From positions 1 to 18,349 of the forward strand of contig NZ_QFQZ01000086.1 in NCBI RefSeq assembly GCF_003243465.1: a DNA stretch of 18,349 bases, given 5' to 3'. The notes beneath the pieces are model-generated. The model was not told the origin of the DNA, searched no databases, and saw nothing but the letters and a program-made list of their open reading frames with translations. Both the position numbers and the translations under genes were made by a program. Below, one piece after another: positions 14,397 through 18,349 of the stretch (position 1 is its first letter; each line of letters starts with the position of its first letter). This DNA comes from Caulobacter segnis (lineage in GTDB: Bacteria > Pseudomonadota > Alphaproteobacteria > Caulobacterales > Caulobacteraceae).

Positions 14397-15347
14397 TCAT
14401 TGGAATTCCCGCCCCCGCTCCAGCCCGAGGCGCTTGAGCTTGCGGTTCAGGGTGGCTCGCGACAGGCCCAGCAGGCCAGCCGCCGCCGAGACATTGCCCC
14501 CCGCCTGGCTCAGGGCTCGACGGATGGCGGCGCGCTCGGCCTCGTCGAGGTCGGCGGAGCGATCGGGTGAGGCCAGGCCGCGCCGAAGGCTCTCATCCGT
14601 CAGTCTCAGCGCCGTCCGCGCGGCGCGCGTGGCCCCAATCACCAGATCATCGCCATCGACCGCCAGCATGGGAACCGAGGCGCGCTCGCCCCCCGTCTCG
14701 GCCAGCAAGACGATGCGGGCGGTCGGGAAGGCCTCGCGGAACGCGCGGGCCTCGATGCGCCGCGCCGCGTCGGTGACGATGCGTTCCACCATGCCCGTCA
14801 GGTTGTCGAGACCGGGACGACAGGACGAGACGTCCAACGCTCCCGCCAAGCGCCCGTGGGGATCGAACAGAGGGGCGACCGTGCAGGACAGGCCAATGTT
14901 TCGGGTGTGGAAGTGCTGGTCGCGATGCACGGTCAGCACGCGCTGCTCGGCCAGGCATGTGCCGATGCCGTTGGTGCCTTCGCGGGCCTCGCTCCACACC
15001 GCGCCCTGCCAGAGCCCCCAGCGTCGAAAGACGGGGTCGTCGCCCTCCGCGCCGCGCCGATCCACCGGCACGCCCTCGGCGTCGGTCAGCAACACGCAGC
15101 AGCCGGCGTCGCCGACGGCTTGAAACAGCGCATCGAGGTTGTCCTGCGCCGCCGCCAGGAAGGATCCCATCCGCTCCTGGGCGACGCGGAGCTCAAGGCC
15201 GGAAAGGGTCTCGGGCGGCTTGCGGTTTTCCGGGTCGAGATGATGCTGGGTCAGGCACCGTCGCCATGACGCCGCGATCGGCGACAGAGCCGGCGCGGCG
15301 CCGTCACCGAGCACCGACAGGACCCTCTTGGCATGGCCGTCGGCCAT
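14397..15347 (-). CDS. AcoR-like GAF-Fis transcriptional regulator without AAA+ domain
   Basis: A 316-residue regulator from the ATG at 15347, chosen because GGAGG lies 7 bases upstream; an upstream in-frame start (15389) has no such support. The N-terminus SPIAASWRRC and the GAF segment (about 67-200, with EGTNGIGTCLAEQ, HFHTRNIGLSCTVAPLFDPHGRLAGALDVS) are those of AcoR-type activators of acetoin/alcohol catabolism. Residues 271-309 form a Fis-type helix-turn-helix (AIRRALSQAGGNVSAAAGLLGLSRATLNRKLKRLGL). The sigma54-interacting AAA+ ATPase domain that normally lies between these parts is missing: no Walker A and no GAFTGA, only about 70 residues of linker. So it should work with a sigma70-type polymerase, as activator or repressor. 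Its ligand is unknown. It precedes the aldehyde dehydrogenase and acsA on the same strand, and the 18-bp palindrome lies directly behind it. Confidence 0.9.
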   Translation of the reverse strand: MADGHAKRVLSVLGDGAAPALSPIAASWRRCLTQHHLDPENRKPPETLSGLELRVAQERMGSFLAAAQDNLDALFQAVGDAGCCVLLTDAEGVPVDRRGAEGDDPVFRRWGLWQGAVWSEAREGTNGIGTCLAEQRVLTVHRDQHFHTRNIGLSCTVAPLFDPHGRLAGALDVSSCRPGLDNLTGMVERIVTDAARRIEARAFREAFPTARIVLLAETGGERASVPMLAVDGDDLVIGATRAARTALRLTDESLRRGLASPDRSADLDEAERAAIRRALSQAGGNVSAAAGLLGLSRATLNRKLKRLGLERGREFQ

Positions 15348-15486
15348 AGCGCTTCCTCCGCGGACGAGTGTCCCCTCATCCCGCCGCAAGCATGGCGCTT
15401 GGTTCGCTCACGACGCAATACGGGATTTTACGTGTCCCGACCCCGTTTTGGGCTTAAACGAGCCGGACGCTTCTCAGGAGTTTCCC

Positions 15487-16239
15487 ATGCTGCTTGCGCT
15501 GTCCACCTGGGCCGAGATCGAGACCTATCTGCAGACCAGCCAGACGGTGGTGGTGCCAATCGGTTCGAATGAGCAGCATGGCCCGACAGGCCTCCTCGGC
15601 ACGGATTGGCTGTGCCCCGAGATCATCGCCCACGAAGCGCACAAGCGGACGGATAAGGTTCTTGTGGCGCCGACCTTCAATATCGGCATGGCGCAGCATC
15701 ACCTGGCGTTTCCGGGCACCATCTTCCTGCGCCCCTCGACCTTCATCGCCGCGATCGGCGACTGGGTCCGCTCGCTGGGCGCGCACGGCTTCACGCGCAT
15801 CTATTTCCTGAACGGCCACGGCGGCAATGTCGCCTCGATCGAAGCCGCCTTCTCCGAGATCTACGCCGAGTACAGCTTCCGCAAGGCGCGGGCGCCGTTC
15901 GCGTTGAAGCTGAAGAACTGGTGGGACCTGGCGGGCGTCAACGCCCTGGCCAACAGCCAGTTTCCGACGGGCCATGGCAGCCATGCGACGCCGTCCGAGA
16001 TCGCCGTGACCCAGTGGGCCTATCCCGAGACGATCAAGACGGCGGCTTACGAGCCCAGGATCGCCCCGACCGGCCCGATCCGCGAGGCGCTGGATTTCCG
16101 TGCGCGCTACGCCGACGGGCGCATGGGCTCGGATCCTGCTCAGGCGACGCCCGAAAAGGGCGGCGCGCTGGTTGACCTCGCCGCGCGGTCGTTGATCGAA
16201 GACCTGAACGCCTTCTCGGCCGAATCCACGCCGGCCTAG
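15487..16239 (+). CDS. Creatininase-family amidohydrolase
   Basis: A 250-residue protein of the creatininase/MftE family, metal-dependent enzymes that hydrolyse small amides or peptides. ATG at 15487 has AGGAG (15476-15480) 6 bases upstream. Conserved signatures: PIGSNEQHGPTGLLGTD with likely metal ligands Glu29, His31 and Asp40; MAQHHLAFPGTIFL; LNGHGGN with His111; and GSHATPSE with Glu171 as a likely acidic ligand. No signal peptide, so cytosolic. The substrate is not known: the family includes creatininase, the mycofactocin peptidase MftE and enzymes of pyrimidine and flavin pathways, and no such pathway genes are seen nearby. It diverges from the GAF-Fis regulator across 139 bases and converges with xdhC, sharing the stop palindrome CTAG. 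Family assignment is firm, specific function is not. Confidence 0.92.
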   Translation: MLLALSTWAEIETYLQTSQTVVVPIGSNEQHGPTGLLGTDWLCPEIIAHEAHKRTDKVLVAPTFNIGMAQHHLAFPGTIFLRPSTFIAAIGDWVRSLGAHGFTRIYFLNGHGGNVASIEAAFSEIYAEYSFRKARAPFALKLKNWWDLAGVNALANSQFPTGHGSHATPSEIAVTQWAYPETIKTAAYEPRIAPTGPIREALDFRARYADGRMGSDPAQATPEKGGALVDLAARSLIEDLNAFSAESTPA

Positions 16240-17162
16240 GTTTCGAGGCGATGAGACGCCGCGGCCGGCGGGCGGCTGGCGATCACCTCGCCGATCACCG
16301 CCACCGCCACTTCGAACGGGGCCTTGCCCCCGAGATCCAGGCCGATCGGCGCGCGTAGCTTGGCGAGGTCGCGCGTTGAAATCCCGTCCGATCGCAGACG
16401 GGCGAGGCGTTCGGGCAGGCGCCGCCGGGCGCCGAGGAGCCCAACATAAGGCGCGTCCGAAGGCAGGGCGGCCAGCAAGGCGGCATGGTCCTGCTCGGGC
16501 TCGTGACCGCAGACCGCCACCGCTGTCCATGCGTCCAAGCCAATGTCGGCTAGTGCGGCCTCGACGCCGTCGCGACGATAGCGCACGCCGGGCAAGGGCG
16601 GCGGCGACGACGGGCCCTTCGGCCGCAGCATTGTGGTCTCGAAGCCCGATTGCGCGCCCAGGCTCGCGACGGCCAAGGCGGTGGGATCGCCGCCGACGAC
16701 AATCAGGCGCGGCGTCGGCTCGTAGAGGCGCTGGAAGGCGCCGCTCCAAAGCGCGTGACGTTCCTCGGCGCACGCTCGTCGCGCGCCGTCGCTAGCCCAG
16801 AACGCAGGCCTTCTCCGGCGGGCGAGATCGAGCAGCGTCGTGGCGGCCGCGTCATCGGTCGTGATCCGTTCGACCAGGACCTCGACCCGTGCGCCACACA
16901 GCAGGCGGATATCGGGCCACGGGCTGCCTTCGCCATAGACCAGACGTCGCGGATGTCCATCGGCAAGGACCGCCTGGGCATGCCCCTCGACATCGGCCTC
17001 GATGCAGCCGCCAGACAGGAAGCCGGAGAGGATATCCACGCCGAACACCATCTGCGTGCCGACCGGGCGAGGACCGCCGCCGCCTAACGAAACGATGGTC
17101 GCGAGCGCCGCCGGACCCCGTGAGAGGGCATCGGACAAAGCCGGCCGCACGTCGTCGGCCAT
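16236..17162 (-). CDS. XdhC/CoxF-family protein (molybdenum hydroxylase maturation type)
   Basis: About 308 residues from ATG 17162; in-frame ATGs at 17171, 17201 and 17204 and a TTG at 17213 are alternatives. XdhC-type proteins bind molybdenum cofactor and help sulfurate and insert it into xanthine dehydrogenase-like enzymes. The N-terminal domain shows GGGGPRPVGTQM and LSGGCIEADV (Cys53), followed by IRLLCGARVEVLVE (Cys89), all hallmark segments. The C-terminal Rossmann-like domain shows LIVVGGDPTALAVASLGAQSGF, where most relatives have a GAG-type glycine pattern, and then YVGLLGARRRLPERLARL and APIGLDLGGKAPFEVAVAVIGEV, both typical. No molybdenum hydroxylase gene is in the window, so its client must be elsewhere. 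The start at 17162 is preferred because the family needs few residues before ALATIV and because a TTATAAC box lies just upstream. Confidence 0.87.
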   Translation of the reverse strand: MADDVRPALSDALSRGPAALATIVSLGGGGPRPVGTQMVFGVDILSGFLSGGCIEADVEGHAQAVLADGHPRRLVYGEGSPWPDIRLLCGARVEVLVERITTDDAAATTLLDLARRRRPAFWASDGARRACAEERHALWSGAFQRLYEPTPRLIVVGGDPTALAVASLGAQSGFETTMLRPKGPSSPPPLPGVRYRRDGVEAALADIGLDAWTAVAVCGHEPEQDHAALLAALPSDAPYVGLLGARRRLPERLARLRSDGISTRDLAKLRAPIGLDLGGKAPFEVAVAVIGEVIASRPPAAASHRLET

Positions 17163-17183
17163 GCCATGCATCGGCCAAGCCGC

Positions 17184-17213
17184 GTTATAACGATGGTTCA
17201 TCATTGGGACCAA
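17184..17213 (-). promoter_or_regulatory. Possible sigma70-type promoter of xdhC
   Basis: On the minus strand TTGGTC, 18 bases, then TATAAC. The -10 box is close to consensus, the -35 box weak. If real, transcription would begin almost at the ATG at 17171 or 17162, giving a leaderless or nearly leaderless message. GTTATAAC is itself a palindrome, so the same box could serve the divergent gene. Confidence 0.3.
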
Positions 17214-17303
17214 CTTTAACCCCTCGGCAAGGTTCCAGAAACCTCGTGTTCAAACCTTAGGGCGTAGCGTTGGCTTTGATTGATGATTTCGCGCACGGAT
17301 GGC

Positions 17304-18179
17304 ATGTCCATTTCGGTTTCAAAACTGGGTCTCGCGGCCGCGCAATTCGGCCTGGACGGCAGCGGGTCGGCGCCGCGCGGCCGCTCGCCCGAGGCCGAGG
17401 CTCGCGAAATCCTGAACATCGCCGCCCGCGCGCGCCTGTCGGTGCTGGACGCCTCCGGCCTGTTCGGCCGCGCCGAAGCCACGCTTGGCGAGCTCCTGCC
17501 GCGTCCGACGCCATTCCGTGTCACCCTCGCCGCGACGCGCGCGGATAGGGGCCCTGACCATGTCGAGGCCGAGGCCCGTGCGTCGCTGCGACGCCTGGGC
17601 GTCGAGCGGGCGGACGCCATCATCGTCCATTCGCCTTCCGAGCTGTTCGGCGCGCATGGCCCGGCGCTGTGGGAGCGTCTTCTGCGGCTGAAGGACCAGG
17701 GCCTGTTCGCCAAGGTCGGCGTCGCCGCTCACGCCTCCGACGACCCGGTCGGCGTCGCCAAACGGTTCAAGCCCGACATTCTGCAGGCCCCCGCCAGCCT
17801 GCTCGACCAGCGCCTGCTCGCCGACGGCTCTCTTCAGCGGATCGCGGGCATGGGCGTCGAGGTTCATCTTCGCTCGATCTTCCTCAACGGCCTGCTGTTC
17901 CTGCCGCCGGATCGCGTGCCGGCCCAGCTGAAGGGCGCTTCGGGCCGGCTGTCGCGCGTGCGCCGCATGATCGCCGAAGGGCGCTCGGATCCGCTCCAGG
18001 CCGCCCTGGGTTTCGCCCTGTCGCGGCCGGAAGGTTCCGCCGTTCTCGTCGGGGTCAATTCGGCCGCCGAGCTGTCTGCGGTGGTGGCCGCCGCGTCGAG
18101 CCCGCCGCCGGACCTCGACTGGGACGAGATGGCGATCGACGATCCGGTCGCGCTCGACCCGCGACGTTGGGTCGCCTGA
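17304..18179 (+). CDS. Aldo/keto-reductase-fold protein with altered catalytic tetrad
   Basis: About 291 residues from ATG 17304, chosen because the family begins directly with the first barrel strand (SKLGLAAAQFGL); ATG 17283 is the alternative, and neither has a strong SD. The TIM-barrel pattern of aldo/keto reductases is clear: LDASGLFGRAEATLG, SLRRLGVERADAIIVHSP, LKDQGLFAKVGVAAH, QAPASLLDQRL, and a cofactor-loop-like SAVLVGVNSAAEL near the C-terminus. Of the usual Asp-Tyr-Lys-His tetrad, Asp49 and His109 are present. The Tyr of D-x-A-x-x-Y-G is Phe54, and the Lys of the following strand appears to be Arg79 (AATR). Normal carbonyl reduction is therefore doubtful. Relatives of this branch often sit in surface-polysaccharide or sugar-modification loci (family knowledge); nothing here confirms that. 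It diverges from xdhC. Confidence 0.85.
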   Translation: MSISVSKLGLAAAQFGLDGSGSAPRGRSPEAEAREILNIAARARLSVLDASGLFGRAEATLGELLPRPTPFRVTLAATRADRGPDHVEAEARASLRRLGVERADAIIVHSPSELFGAHGPALWERLLRLKDQGLFAKVGVAAHASDDPVGVAKRFKPDILQAPASLLDQRLLADGSLQRIAGMGVEVHLRSIFLNGLLFLPPDRVPAQLKGASGRLSRVRRMIAEGRSDPLQAALGFALSRPEGSAVLVGVNSAAELSAVVAAASSPPPDLDWDEMAIDDPVALDPRRWVA

Positions 18180-18192
18180 GTCCTGTGGCCTC

Positions 18193-18216
18193 GGCGCGCC
18201 CCACCTCTGGCGCGCC
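18193..18216 (+). terminator. GGCGCGCC hairpin after the aldo/keto-reductase gene
   Basis: Two copies of the self-complementary octamer GGCGCGCC (18193-18200 and 18209-18216) lie 8 bases apart, 13 bases after the stop. They can pair as an 8-bp GC-only stem. No T-tract follows (CCTAGAATC), so this is a probable but not classic terminator. Confidence 0.45.
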
Positions 18217-18287
18217 CCTAGAATCACGTTCGAGAATGATGCGGTCGGTGGGCGTGCTCATGCGCCCAATCGGAGGACCAACAGCTA

Positions 18288-18349
18288 TTAACCCTAAGAC
18301 TCACTCCGATCTTAAGACTTAAGGCCTAGCTTGATCCCAACTGAGGGAG
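18288..18349 (+). promoter_or_regulatory. AT-richer non-coding end with CTTAAG cluster
   Basis: Non-coding from 18180 to the end. This part is less GC-rich than the rest and holds TTAACC (18288-18293), CCTAAG (18293-18298) and CTTAAG-A-CTTAAG (18311-18323), then CCTAG. The window closes with GAGGGAG, which could be the ribosome binding site of a gene starting just outside. Regulator unknown; TTAACC resembles half of a CtrA site, but the full TTAA-N7-TTAA is absent. Confidence 0.35.

Noticed and set aside
15454..16773. 439-codon minus-strand open frame across creatininase and xdhC
   Set aside because: It spans two convergent, well-supported genes in a wrong frame and shows only Arg-rich composition.
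18240..18323. 27-codon open frame in the terminal non-coding stretch
   Set aside because: No ribosome binding site, no recognisable product, and it runs through the CTTAAG repeats.
18288..18323. CtrA binding site
   Set aside because: TTAACC and TTAAG words are present, but the spacing never gives TTAA-N7-TTAA; the two nearest TTAA cores are 3 bases apart.

Overview
This is high-GC chromosomal DNA of an alphaproteobacterium, most likely a Caulobacter or close relative. The case rests on the alphaproteobacterial form of ribosomal protein S1 next to ihfB, codon use strongly biased to G/C in third positions, a bacteriophytochrome with an HWE-type kinase, and a textbook EcfG/SigT (general stress response) promoter. 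No rRNA, tRNA, CRISPR array, insertion sequence or phage gene is visible. Thirteen protein genes are supported, and most intergenic gaps are 40-170 bases.

Left part (1-3513, + strand): the 3' end of rpsA, closed by a very good intrinsic terminator; a secreted DUF3857/transglutaminase-like protein; ihfB (integration host factor beta); and mscL (mechanosensitive channel). A perfect 15-bp hairpin then separates mscL from a convergent two-domain M16 metalloprotease on the minus strand (3565-6432).

Centre (6433-10661): the protease and a heme oxygenase gene diverge from a 159-base region. On the heme oxygenase side this region carries GGAAC-N16-CGTT. Heme oxygenase (bphO) overlaps the bacteriophytochrome kinase (bphP) by 32 bases. 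BphO should make biliverdin, and BphP should bind it through Cys17 and signal through an HWE histidine kinase and its own C-terminal receiver. The promoter places this red/far-red photosensor under the general stress response, which is the most interesting combination in the window. Converging on bphP is a small pair, a periplasmic SRPBCC protein and a DUF393 CxxC protein, lying downstream of acsA on the minus strand.

Right-centre (10702-15347, minus strand): an AcoR-like GAF-Fis regulator without the AAA+ domain, an AldB/AcoD/ExaC-type aldehyde dehydrogenase, and acetyl-CoA synthetase. Together they form a probable acetaldehyde -> acetate -> acetyl-CoA module. A perfect 18-bp palindrome between the regulator and the dehydrogenase is the obvious candidate operator.

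Right end (15487-18349): a creatininase-family amidohydrolase converges with, and overlaps by 4 bases, an XdhC-family protein. Diverging from xdhC is an aldo/keto-reductase-fold protein in which the catalytic Tyr and Lys appear to be Phe and Arg. The last 170 bases are non-coding and carry a GGCGCGCC hairpin and a cluster of CTTAAG/CCTAAG words, probably the control region of a gene beyond the window.
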